DNA from: Chloroflexota bacterium
GTDB taxonomy: Bacteria > Chloroflexota > Dormibacteria > Dormibacterales > Dormibacteraceae
Assembly (NCBI GenBank): GCA_005879675.1
Contig: VBJE01000186.1
Location: 1 to 29,693 of the forward strand
Length of the DNA stretch: 29,693 nucleotides
Direction: 5' to 3'
Shown here: one piece after another, positions 14,428-21,918 of the stretch
How positions within the stretch are numbered: position 1 is the first letter of the stretch
Layout of the letters: each line of letters opens with the position of its first letter
Notes under the pieces: generated by a model
Databases searched by the model: none
What the model was told of the DNA's origin: nothing
What the model saw: only the letters and a program-made list of their open reading frames with translations
Translations under genes and position numbers: made by a program

Positions 14428-15220
14428 GTCCGCCGCCCTTCGGTTCGAACGCGCCGCGGTGCGACTTGGGGGTCGCGTGGTCTGGAGCGGCGTCGACCTC
14501 GAGGTCGAGCAGGGCGAGTTCGTCGCCGTCCTCGGCCCCAACGGCGCGGGCAAGTCGACGCTCCTCAAAGCCCTGCTGGGCCTGGTCCCGCTCAGCCACG
14601 GCGCAGTCTCGGTCTTCGGCCACCCGGTGGGTCGAGGCAACGCCGACGTCGGCTACCTGCCGCAGCGCCGCCGGTTCGACCCCGACCTGAGGATCCGCGC
14701 CGTCGACCTGGTCCGGCTCGGCCTCGACGGCGCCAGGTGGGGACTGTCGCTTCCGTCGGCGGCCAAGCAGCGGCGCGTCGCCGAGATCATCGAGCTCGTC
14801 GGCGCGACGCCCTACCAGGACCGCGCGATCGGCGAGCTGTCCGGGGGCGAGCAGCAGCGCGTCCTCCTCGCCCAGGCCCTGGTCAGCGGGGCCCGCATGC
14901 TCATGCTCGACGAGCCCCTGGACAGCCTCGACCTCAACAACCAACAGGCCATCTCGGAGCTCATCCGCGGCATCTGCAAGAGCCAGGGCGTGACGGTGCT
15001 GCTGGTCGCGCACGACGTCAACCCGATCCTGCCCTTCATCGACCGCGTGGTCTACGTCGCGGGCGGCCACGTCCCGTGCGGCCTGCCGGATGAGGTCATC
15101 ACGACCGACACCCTGACCAGGCTGTACGGCGCGCCGGTCGAGGTGCTGCGCGCGAGCGATGGCCGCCTGGTCGTCGTCGGCCAGTACGAGCCGGTCAGCC
15201 ACCACGCGGACGGTCACTGA
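14426..15220 (+). CDS. Metal ABC transporter ATP-binding protein (ZnuC/MntB type)
   Basis: 264 residues, full-length nucleotide-binding subunit. Walker A LGPNGAGKSTLLKALLG, a Q-loop in GYLPQRRRFDP, the signature LSGGEQQRVLLAQAL, Walker B RMLMLDEPLDSLD and the switch histidine in LLVAHDVNPIL are all present. It would power import of Zn or Mn through the two permeases encoded downstream. I chose ATG 14426 over an in-frame TTG 6 nt earlier because the TACTCT -10-like box lies 5 nt before the ATG and no ribosome site is visible. The stop overlaps the next gene as TGATG. Confidence 0.93.
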   Translation: MSAALRFERAAVRLGGRVVWSGVDLEVEQGEFVAVLGPNGAGKSTLLKALLGLVPLSHGAVSVFGHPVGRGNADVGYLPQRRRFDPDLRIRAVDLVRLGLDGARWGLSLPSAAKQRRVAEIIELVGATPYQDRAIGELSGGEQQRVLLAQALVSGARMLMLDEPLDSLDLNNQQAISELIRGICKSQGVTVLLVAHDVNPILPFIDRVVYVAGGHVPCGLPDEVITTDTLTRLYGAPVEVLRASDGRLVVVGQYEPVSHHADGH

Positions 15221-16041
15221 TGTTCGGCGGGCTGCTGCAGTTCCATTTCATGCAGAACGCCTACCTGGCGGGGACGCTGGTCGCCCTGCTCGCCGGCGCG
15301 GCGGGCTACTTCGTCGTCCTGCGCGGCCAGACCTTTGCCGCGCACATGCTTTCCCAGGTCGGATTCCCGGGCGCCGCGGCGGCAGTGCTCGCCCACGTGT
15401 CGCCCGTGCTCGGGCTGATCGCGTTCTGTGTCGCGGCCGCGCTGGGCATCGGCTGGATCGGCCGCGGCCTGGAGCCGGGTCACCGCGCCGAGTCGGCCGC
15501 GGTGGGCTCGATCCTCGCCTTCTCGCTGGGTCTCGGTCTCCTGTTCTTTCGCCTCTACGCCGGCAGCGCACAGGCCATGTACGCGTTCCTGTTCGGGTCG
15601 ATCCTCGGCATCGCGGACCGCGATGTCCTGGTGACTCTCGCCGTCGCCGTCGCGGCCCTGATCGTGCTCGCGTGGGTGGGCCGGCCACTCGTGTTCGCCT
15701 CGGTCGATCCCGACGTCGCCGAGGCGAGAGGCGTCCCGGTGCGCCTGCTGTCGGTCGGCTTCCTCGTCGTCATGGCCCTGTCCGTCGCGATCACGGTGCA
15801 GATCGTCGGCACGCTGCTGATCTTCGCCCTCCTCGTGGCCCCGGGCGCCGCCGCCCTGCAGCTGACGCCGAGGCCCCTGCTGGGCCTCGGACTCAGCGTC
15901 GCGCTGGCGCTCGTGTTCACGTGGCTCGGCCTGGCGCTCGCCTACTTCAGCGACTTCCCGGTCGGGTTTTTCATCACGACCCTGGCCTTCGGCGCCTACC
16001 TCGCGGTCCGCGGTCTCAAGGCGGTCCGGGCATGGGCCTGA
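15220..16041 (+). CDS. Metal ABC transporter permease (ABC-3 family), first of two
   Basis: 273 residues, about eight or nine TM helices. It begins with FMQNAYLAGTLVALLAGAAGYFVVLRGQTFAAHMLSQ, the usual ABC-3 opening, and has FASVDPDVAEARGVPVRLLS, the cytoplasmic coupling segment. It is a paralogue of the permease domain encoded next, with which it could form a heterodimeric channel. The start overlaps the ATPase stop and its end overlaps the following start by 10 nt. Confidence 0.92.
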   Translation: MFGGLLQFHFMQNAYLAGTLVALLAGAAGYFVVLRGQTFAAHMLSQVGFPGAAAAVLAHVSPVLGLIAFCVAAALGIGWIGRGLEPGHRAESAAVGSILAFSLGLGLLFFRLYAGSAQAMYAFLFGSILGIADRDVLVTLAVAVAALIVLAWVGRPLVFASVDPDVAEARGVPVRLLSVGFLVVMALSVAITVQIVGTLLIFALLVAPGAAALQLTPRPLLGLGLSVALALVFTWLGLALAYFSDFPVGFFITTLAFGAYLAVRGLKAVRAWA

Positions 16042-17693
16042 CCGACATGCTCGGCCTCGAGTTCATGCGCAACGCTTTCATCGCGGGAGGGTGCATCGCC
16101 ATGGCGGCGGGCCTGGTCGGCTACTTCGTCGTCCTGCGCAACCAGGTTTTCACCGCCGACGCCCTCGGGCACACCGCTTTCACGGGCAGCCTGGGCGGCG
16201 TGCTCGCCGGATTCAACCTGCTTGCCGGCGCCTTTGCGAGCTGCGTCGCCGTCGCCCTGGCGATCGGGACGCTCGGCGGACGGGGCCGCGGCCGCGACGT
16301 GGCGATCGGCACCGTCTTTGCCTGGGTGCTCGGCGTCGGGGTCCTGTTCCTGAGCCTGTACACCACCTCGCGGAGCGCCGCCTCCGGCGCGGTGGGGGTC
16401 AGCGTGCTGTTCGGCTCGATTCTCAGCCTTCAGCCTCAGCAGGTGGTCGTCACCTCTGCGGCCGCGCTTGCCACCTGCGCCGTGGTTGCGATCGTCGCCC
16501 GCCCCCTCCTTTTCCTCAGCGTCGATCCCGACGTCGCGCGCACGCGCGGCGTCCCGGTACGCGCCCTGACGGCGCTTTTCCTGGTCCTTGTCGCCGTCAC
16601 GGTGGCGGAATCGGTGCAGGCCGTGGGCGCGCTTTTGATCTTCGCCCTGGTCGTCACGCCCGCGGCGATCGCCCAGAACCTCTCCGCCCGGCCGTGGCTG
16701 GGGCTGTTGCTGTCGGCGCTCATCGCCGTCGCCGTCGTGTGGGGCGGCCTCGTCCTTTCCTTCTATCTGTCTTATCCGGCGAGCTTCTTCATCACGGCGC
16801 TCGCGTTCGCCGGCTATCTCGCCTCGCGCCTGCCGCGCGCCACCGCCCTGACCATGGCCGCCCTGCTCCTGTGCGCCTGCGGGTTGAACGGCCAGCCGGC
16901 CGCCTCCGGGTCCGGCAAGCTCCAGGTCGTCGCCGCCGAGAACTTCTGGGGCAGCATCGCCTCCCAGGTGGCGGGGGACAGGGCGCAGGTGACGAGCATC
17001 ATCGTCAACCCCGCCACCGACCCCCACGACTACGAGCCGACGCCGAGTGACGCGCGCGCGATCGCGTCGGCGCAGTACGTGATCGTCAACGGAGCCGGAT
17101 ACGACGCGTGGGCGACCAAGCTCCTCGAAGCCAACCCGGTTTCCGGCCGCAAGGTGCTCACGATCGGCGACCTGCTCGGCAAGAGGGAGGGGGACAACCC
17201 GCACTTCTGGTATTCCGCGGACTATGTCTCCAGGGTGGTCGACCGCATCGGCGCGGACCTCGGAGCCGCCGGCGGTGCGGCCCGGTACCGGGACGTCGGC
17301 CTGAAAGACTATCGCGACACGATCGATGCGATCAGGCAGAAGCATGCCGGCGCGAAGGTGGGGGCGACCGAGAGCATCTTCGCCTACCTCCCCCAGCCCA
17401 CCGGTCTCGACCTGGTCACGCCGCCCGGCTACCTGAATGCGATCAGCGAGGGCGGCGACCCGACGGCGGCCGACAAGGCGACGGTGGAAAATCAGATCGC
17501 GAACAGGCTGATCCAGGTGCTCGTCTTCAACTCCCAGAACTCGACGCCCGAGGTGCAGAGCCTGGTCGGAAAGGCCACCGCAAGAGGAATCCCGGTCGTT
17601 CAGATCACGGAGACGATGGTGCCTGCGAGCGCGACGTTCCAGGCCTGGCAGACCGCGCAGCTGCGGAGCCTGCTGCACGCGCTGGGCGATTAG
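16032..17693 (+). CDS. Metal ABC permease fused in frame to a ZnuA/MntC-type substrate-binding protein
   Basis: 553 residues in one uninterrupted frame. Residues 1 to about 266 are a complete ABC-3 permease (FMRNAFIAGGCIAMAAGLVGYFVVLRNQVF at the start, SVDPDVARTRGVPV coupling segment). The frame runs directly into a lipoprotein-like leader, with lipobox LCAC at residues 280-283, and then a substrate-binding domain with putative metal ligands in DPHDYEPTPSDARA and GDNPHFWY. The third position reads ATESIFAYL, glutamate where ZnuA has histidine. Normally these are two genes. An internal CTG at 16830 or ATG at 16854 could start a separate lipoprotein, or signal peptidase II could cut the fusion. 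Start ATG 16032. Confidence 0.85.
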   Translation: MGLTDMLGLEFMRNAFIAGGCIAMAAGLVGYFVVLRNQVFTADALGHTAFTGSLGGVLAGFNLLAGAFASCVAVALAIGTLGGRGRGRDVAIGTVFAWVLGVGVLFLSLYTTSRSAASGAVGVSVLFGSILSLQPQQVVVTSAAALATCAVVAIVARPLLFLSVDPDVARTRGVPVRALTALFLVLVAVTVAESVQAVGALLIFALVVTPAAIAQNLSARPWLGLLLSALIAVAVVWGGLVLSFYLSYPASFFITALAFAGYLASRLPRATALTMAALLLCACGLNGQPAASGSGKLQVVAAENFWGSIASQVAGDRAQVTSIIVNPATDPHDYEPTPSDARAIASAQYVIVNGAGYDAWATKLLEANPVSGRKVLTIGDLLGKREGDNPHFWYSADYVSRVVDRIGADLGAAGGAARYRDVGLKDYRDTIDAIRQKHAGAKVGATESIFAYLPQPTGLDLVTPPGYLNAISEGGDPTAADKATVENQIANRLIQVLVFNSQNSTPEVQSLVGKATARGIPVVQITETMVPASATFQAWQTAQLRSLLHALGD

Positions 17694-17721
17694 TTACGAC
17701 GCGCCCGATCGTCTTTACGAC
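17694..17721 (+). repeat. TTACGAC direct repeat, 21-bp period, upstream of a DHFR-like gene
   Basis: TTACGAC occurs at 17694-17700 and 17715-17721, two helical turns apart, flanking a GATCGTC segment. It begins straight after the transporter stop and ends 27 nt before the next ATG. It may be an activator or repressor site; chance is not excluded. Confidence 0.25.
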
Positions 17722-17748
17722 CAGGAGAATTTCAGTGGGAGGTTTCAG

Positions 17749-18291
17749 ATGAGACTCGTGGCGACGGAATACGTGTCACTCGACGGCATCTTCGACGAGC
17801 CTGGGGAGTGGTCGTTCCCGTACTTCAACGAGGAGGCGTCGCAGTTCAAGGCGGACGAGCTGGCAGCTACCGAGGCGCTGCTGCTCGGGCGCCGGACGTA
17901 CCAGGGCTTCGCCGCTGCATGGCCGACGATGGAGGGCACGGGTGATTTTGGAGTGCGCATGAACTCGATGCCAAAATACGTGGTCACCTCGACGCTCGAC
18001 AAGCTCGACTGGTCGGGCTCGAAGCAGGTGAAGGGCGATATCCCCGGGGAGATCCGGAAGCTCAAGCAGCAGCCGGGCAAAGACCTGCTGCTCTCAGGAA
18101 GCGGCATGCTGTTCAACGCGCTGATGGGGGAGAACCTCATCGATCTCTACCGGCTCATGGTCCACCCGATCGTGATCGGCAGGGGCAACCACCTCTTCGG
18201 GGACACGACCGACCACCGCAAGCTGCGGCTGGTCGAGACCAGGCGGTTTGCGACCGGGATCGTCATCCTCGAGCTCGAGCCCGCCGCCTGA
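17749..18291 (+). CDS. Dihydrofolate-reductase-like (RibD C-terminal-type) protein
   Basis: 180 residues. It has the YyaP/YwjB pattern: ATEYVSLDGIFDEPGEW at the start, ALLLGRRTYQGFAAAWP, PKYVVTSTL, KDLLLSGSGMLFNALM (nucleotide-binding turn) and HPIVIGRGNHLF. These proteins share the reductase fold of DHFR and RibD; true substrates are generally unknown, and folate reduction is unlikely from homology alone. The ATG at 17749 has GGGAGG 6-7 nt upstream. The stop overlaps the lysoplasmalogenase start as CTGA. A second member of the family lies at 25584. Confidence 0.87.
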   Translation: MRLVATEYVSLDGIFDEPGEWSFPYFNEEASQFKADELAATEALLLGRRTYQGFAAAWPTMEGTGDFGVRMNSMPKYVVTSTLDKLDWSGSKQVKGDIPGEIRKLKQQPGKDLLLSGSGMLFNALMGENLIDLYRLMVHPIVIGRGNHLFGDTTDHRKLRLVETRRFATGIVILELEPAA

Positions 18292-18923
18292 CCACGCCCG
18301 CCGCGGTCCTGCTCGCGGCCACGATCGCGATCGCGGTTGCCTGCTGGGTCGCGGTCGTCCGCTCGCGACGCCGTCTCGAATACGCCGCCAAGCCTGGCGT
18401 GATGGTCGGGCTGATCGCCCTCGCGATCGCCATCCATCCGGCCGCCGAAACCCAGCGCTGGTTTTTTGTCGTCGCGCTTGCCCTGGGGCTTGCCAGCGAT
18501 GTGTTCCTGATGCTGCCCCGGGACATGTTTCTGGCCGGCCTGGTCGCGGCGCTCGTCGAGCACGTCGCGTACATCGCCGGCTTTCGCGTCCGCGGCCTGC
18601 AGGCCACGTGGATGCTCGTGGCGCTCCTGATCGCGCTGGTCTCGGTCGCGGTCTTCTTACCGCCGATCTATCGCGCCCTGCGCGCGACCCACCCGTCGCT
18701 CGTGGTCCCGGTCTTCGTCTACGTCGCCGTCTTCGTAGTCATGGTCGCGGCAGCGGGAAGCACCGGGTCACCGACCGCCCTCGCGGGCGCGCTGCTGTTC
18801 TTCTACTCGGACGCGATCCTGGCGTGGAACCGGTTCGTCAAACCGGTGCGCTTCGGGCGGATCGTCAACGTGGTCCCGTACCACGTAGCGCAGGCGCTGC
18901 TGGTTCTCTCGCTCCTGGCTTGA
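18288..18923 (+). CDS. Lysoplasmalogenase-like YhhN/TMEM86 family membrane protein
   Basis: 211 residues with about eight TM helices. Family marks are RLEYAAKPGVM (the K-P motif after the first helix), ALALGLASDVFLML and LFFYSDAILAWNRF (conserved acidic positions), and PYHVAQALL near the end. Members cleave the vinyl ether of lysoplasmalogens or act on related lipids. The first ATG/GTG/TTG in frame is GTG 18399, which would delete the first helix and the K-P motif. The frame is open upstream to CTG 18288-18290, which overlaps the previous stop as CTGA and restores the helix TPAAVLLAATIAIAVACWVA. The 3' end overlaps convergent ftsH by 59 nt. Confidence 0.82.
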   Translation: MTTPAAVLLAATIAIAVACWVAVVRSRRRLEYAAKPGVMVGLIALAIAIHPAAETQRWFFVVALALGLASDVFLMLPRDMFLAGLVAALVEHVAYIAGFRVRGLQATWMLVALLIALVSVAVFLPPIYRALRATHPSLVVPVFVYVAVFVVMVAAAGSTGSPTALAGALLFFYSDAILAWNRFVKPVRFGRIVNVVPYHVAQALLVLSLLA

Positions 18924-20808
18924 TCCCTGTCACCTCGATGATCTCGGCCTCGTCGAGCGAGTCGTTCTTCAGCAGCGAGTGCGCCAGGGCGTCGAGCTGG
19001 GGCCGGTGCTCGGCGAGCAGCTTCTCCGCTTCCTCCTGGCACTCCTCGGCGATGCGCCGGATCTCGGCGTCGATCAGGCTCGCGGTCGCCTCGCCGTAGG
19101 GCCGCTGCTGGAACATGCCCGCCTCGCCGTCGGCAAAGTTCAGCGGCCCGACCTTCGGGCTCATGCCCCAGCGCACGACCATCTCATGCGCGATCCGCGT
19201 CACCTGCTGGAGGTCGTTCTCGGCGCCGGTCGTGACGACGCCGTAGATCAGCCTCTCCGCCGCCCGGCCGCCCAGCGCGCCCACCATCCGCGCCCGGAGA
19301 TAGTCCTCCGCGTAGTTGAAGCGGTCGTCCACCGGGCTCTGCAGGGTGACTCCCAGCGCCTGGCCCCGGGGCACGATGGTCACCTTCTTGACCGGGTCGG
19401 CGCCCGGCACGAGCAGGCCGAGCAGGGCGTGGCCCGACTCGTGGTAGGCGATCCGCTCGCGGTCGAGCTCGCTGAGCATGAGCTTGCGCTCGCTCCCGAG
19501 CAGGGTCTTCTCGATCGCCTCGGCGAAGTCCGCCATGGTGACCGCGGCGCCGCCGTTTCGGGCCGCGCCGAGGGCGGCCTCGTTGACGAGGTTGCGCAGG
19601 TCGGCACCGACGAGTCCCGGGGTCTGCGATGCGATGTCGTCGAGGTTGACGTCGGGCGCGAGCGGAACGTTGCGCGTGTGGATGCGCAGGATCGCCGCGC
19701 GGCCTCGGCGGTCCGGCGGCTGCACCGTGACCCTGCGGTCGAACCGTCCCGGTCGCAGCAGCGCGGGGTCGAGCACGTCCGGCCGGTTGGTGGCGGCGAG
19801 CACGATCACGCCCTCGCGCGAGTCAAAGCCGTCCATCTCGGTCAAGATCTGGTTGAGGGTCTGCTCCTGCTCGTCGTTGCCGCCGATCCTCACCGCGGCC
19901 GCGCGGCTGCGGCCGATGGCGTCGAGCTCGTCGATGAAGATGATCGCCGGCGCCGCGGCGCGCGCCTTGGCGAACAGGTCGCGGACGCGCGAGGCGCCGA
20001 CGCCGACGATCGCCTCCACGAACTCGGAGGCGGCGATGCTGAAGAACGGGACCTTGGCCTCGCCCGCGACCGCACGCGCCAGCAGCGTCTTGCCGGTGCC
20101 CGGAGGCCCGACCAGGAGCACTCCCTTGGGCATCGTTCCCCCGAGCCGCTGGTACTTCTGCGGCTCCCGGAGGAAGTCGACGACCTCCTGCAGCTCGGCC
20201 TTCACCTCGTCGATGCCCGCCACGTCCTCGAAGGTGACCGAGGGCCGCTCCGGGTTGTACAGCCTCGCCCGGCTCTGGCCGAAGCTGCCCAGGATTCCGC
20301 CGGCGCCGGCGGAAGCGGCGCGACGAGAGAGGTAGAGGAACAGGAGGACGAAGAGCAACGCCGGACCGAAGCTGGAAAGGAGCGTGACCCACAGCGGGAC
20401 CGGCGGGTTTGGATCCTTGGCGTTCATCGTCACGCTGTGCTGGCGCAGCGCGGTCTCGAGGTCGTCGTTGGCGAAGGTCGGTCGCTGCGTCTGGAACCTG
20501 GTCGAGCTGGTGCCGCTCGAATCCTTCACCGGGCTCTTGACCGTCCCGGTGATGGCCTCGCCTGTGCTCGTGATGCTCACCACGTTGCCGGCGTCGACCT
20601 GGTCGAGGAACGTGTTGTACGAGATGGTCACCGTCGGAGGCTGGCCGGCTGAGAAAGCGAGGTTGCTGATGACGATGTTGGCGACGAGAAGGATGGCGAG
20701 CATCACCCAGAAGCGCAGCGTGCGCATGGGAGCGAGCAGGTCGGGTCGCTTCTCGGGCGGCTTCGGCGCCGTGCCCGGCGCAGGCGCCTGGGGCGGGGCC
20801 GGTGCCAT
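18865..20808 (-). CDS. ftsH: ATP-dependent zinc metalloprotease FtsH
   Basis: 647 residues. It has an N-terminal Pro/Ala-rich tail, TM helix 1 (about 33-52), a periplasmic domain, TM helix 2 (about 140-160), an AAA+ module with Walker A GPPGTGKT (234-241), Walker B IIFIDELDAIG (289-299) and the SRH with RPGRFDRR, then the zinc protease with HESGH (456-460). It degrades membrane and some soluble proteins. The pore loop reads FVEAIVGVG, with isoleucine 267 where FtsH usually has phenylalanine (FVG). The start is ATG 20808; a TTG one codon earlier is less likely. TAGGAT lies 6 nt before the ATG (leaderless type). Confidence 0.95.
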   Translation of the reverse strand: MAPAPPQAPAPGTAPKPPEKRPDLLAPMRTLRFWVMLAILLVANIVISNLAFSAGQPPTVTISYNTFLDQVDAGNVVSITSTGEAITGTVKSPVKDSSGTSSTRFQTQRPTFANDDLETALRQHSVTMNAKDPNPPVPLWVTLLSSFGPALLFVLLFLYLSRRAASAGAGGILGSFGQSRARLYNPERPSVTFEDVAGIDEVKAELQEVVDFLREPQKYQRLGGTMPKGVLLVGPPGTGKTLLARAVAGEAKVPFFSIAASEFVEAIVGVGASRVRDLFAKARAAAPAIIFIDELDAIGRSRAAAVRIGGNDEQEQTLNQILTEMDGFDSREGVIVLAATNRPDVLDPALLRPGRFDRRVTVQPPDRRGRAAILRIHTRNVPLAPDVNLDDIASQTPGLVGADLRNLVNEAALGAARNGGAAVTMADFAEAIEKTLLGSERKLMLSELDRERIAYHESGHALLGLLVPGADPVKKVTIVPRGQALGVTLQSPVDDRFNYAEDYLRARMVGALGGRAAERLIYGVVTTGAENDLQQVTRIAHEMVVRWGMSPKVGPLNFADGEAGMFQQRPYGEATASLIDAEIRRIAEECQEEAEKLLAEHRPQLDALAHSLLKNDSLDEAEIIEVTGIKPGAREPAAPALRGTGPR

Positions 20809-20814
20809 CAAACG

Positions 20815-20820
20815 ATCCTA
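20815..20820 (-). promoter_or_regulatory. -10-like box of ftsH at leaderless spacing
   Basis: TAGGAT on the minus strand, exactly 6 nt before ATG 20808. No ribosome site lies between, so the transcript would begin at or next to the start codon. Confidence 0.5.
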
Positions 20821-20844
20821 GTCGCTTGCCTCCACGGGTCGGGC

Positions 20845-20898
20845 TTGACAGCCGGAATTCACCGGACGTAGAATTCTACGCGCGAGGAATTCCGAAGT
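20845..20898 (+). promoter_or_regulatory. Strong promoter overlaid by three 16-bp-phased GAATTC operator elements
   Basis: TTGACA (20845-20850), 18 bp, then TAGAAT (20869-20874): a near-consensus promoter. GAATTC occurs at 20855, 20871 and 20887, exactly 16 bp apart. The middle copy is the core of a perfect 14-bp palindrome, CGTAGAATTCTACG (20867-20880), which covers the -10. The third is inside GGAATTCC. The arrangement suggests repression by a dimeric regulator, most likely the TetR-family protein encoded second in this operon. Confidence 0.65.
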
Positions 20899-20910
20899 TA
20901 GAGGTGGGAG

Positions 20911-21918
20911 ATGCAACGCAGAGAGGCCGTTCGGCAGAGGGTGGAGGCCTACGTGGCGCCGGTGGTGGCGGGGCTGCTGGCTCTTGTGACGCTGATAGGG
21001 CTGATCGCTCCCGCCATCAAGAGCCCTTCGCCGCATGACATCCCTGTGGGCCTGGTGGGGCCGGCCCCGGCCGTCGAGCAGATCTCATCGGCCTTTGCGA
21101 CCAACGCGCCCGGGGTCTTCGCATTCACGACGTATGGCAACGAGGCCGACGCCGTGGCCGGGATCGACTCGCGGTCGGTGGACGGCGCCCTCGTCATCGG
21201 CCAGGGCGGACCGCGGCTCATCGTCGCAGGCGCCGCCGGCGATGCGGTGACCGGGGTCATCACCGCTGCCTTCACCAGCGTGTTCCAGAAGCAGGGACAG
21301 GCGCTGCCGGTGGAGACGATCCATCCGTTCGCGGCCGGCGACCCGCACGGTCTGATCCTCTTCTTCGTGGTGCTCGCGATCGTCGTCTCGACCCTGATCG
21401 CGCAGGCGCTTGTTGGCCTTCGCCGCGGCGCGGGGTTCGTGACCCAGGCTGCTCTGGTCGTGGTCTATGCGGTCGTGGCCGCGCCGGTCGCGATGGGCCT
21501 GGCGACCTGGATCGCGGGCGACTACGGCCCCGGTTTCTGGAGCGCGACCGCCTTCGTTGCGCTCGCCTCGGCGGCCATCGGGGCGGTGGTGGCGGGCATG
21601 GCCGCGCTCCTTGGCCGGCCTGGAGTCGCGCTGGCGGCGCTGGTCGCGGTGCTCCTGGATCTCGTCTGCTCGGGGGGCCCCATCGGCAGCCAGCTGCTGC
21701 CGGACGCCTACCGCTTGCTTGCTCCGGCGATGCCCGCGGGTCAGCTGTACAGCGCCATGCGCGGCGCCCTGTACTTCGGCGGGGCCGGGGTGGGCGAACC
21801 GGAGCTCGTGCTCGCGGCATGGCTCGCGGGCGGCGTCGTGCTGATGGCTCTCGGCCGGCTGGCGCATCGCGAGCACGCGAGCCCGGCGGCCGTCCCGGCG
21901 CATGCCGCGAACCGGTAG
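20911..21918 (+). CDS. ABC-2/YhgE-like membrane protein (one TM, external domain, about five TM)
   Basis: 335 residues. One TM helix (about 13-35) is followed by an extracytoplasmic region of about 110 residues (PVGLVGPAPAVEQISSAF onwards) and then about five or six TM helices from ILFFVVLAIVV onwards. This layout is shared by YhgE/Pip and ABC-2-type permease-like proteins, often paired with TetR regulators and linked to export. No ATPase is encoded nearby, so transport is not established. The ATG at 20911 follows a GAGGTGGGAG ribosome region, unlike the leaderless genes around it. The C-terminal end overlaps tetR by 17 nt. Confidence 0.75.
   Translation: MQRREAVRQRVEAYVAPVVAGLLALVTLIGLIAPAIKSPSPHDIPVGLVGPAPAVEQISSAFATNAPGVFAFTTYGNEADAVAGIDSRSVDGALVIGQGGPRLIVAGAAGDAVTGVITAAFTSVFQKQGQALPVETIHPFAAGDPHGLILFFVVLAIVVSTLIAQALVGLRRGAGFVTQAALVVVYAVVAAPVAMGLATWIAGDYGPGFWSATAFVALASAAIGAVVAGMAALLGRPGVALAALVAVLLDLVCSGGPIGSQLLPDAYRLLAPAMPAGQLYSAMRGALYFGGAGVGEPELVLAAWLAGGVVLMALGRLAHREHASPAAVPAHAANR

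Noticed and set aside
15159..16031. N-terminal 291 residues of an 844-residue reading that includes the second permease
   Set aside because: This part lies over the first permease in another frame and is Arg/Pro-rich; the real start is ATG 16032.
15996..17678. 560-residue minus-strand open frame
   Set aside because: It is antisense to the permease-binding protein fusion, hydrophilic and of low complexity; a GC-rich shadow frame.
18979..20652. 557-residue plus-strand open frame
   Set aside because: It is the complement of ftsH, with shadow-type composition; ftsH motifs are complete on the other strand.
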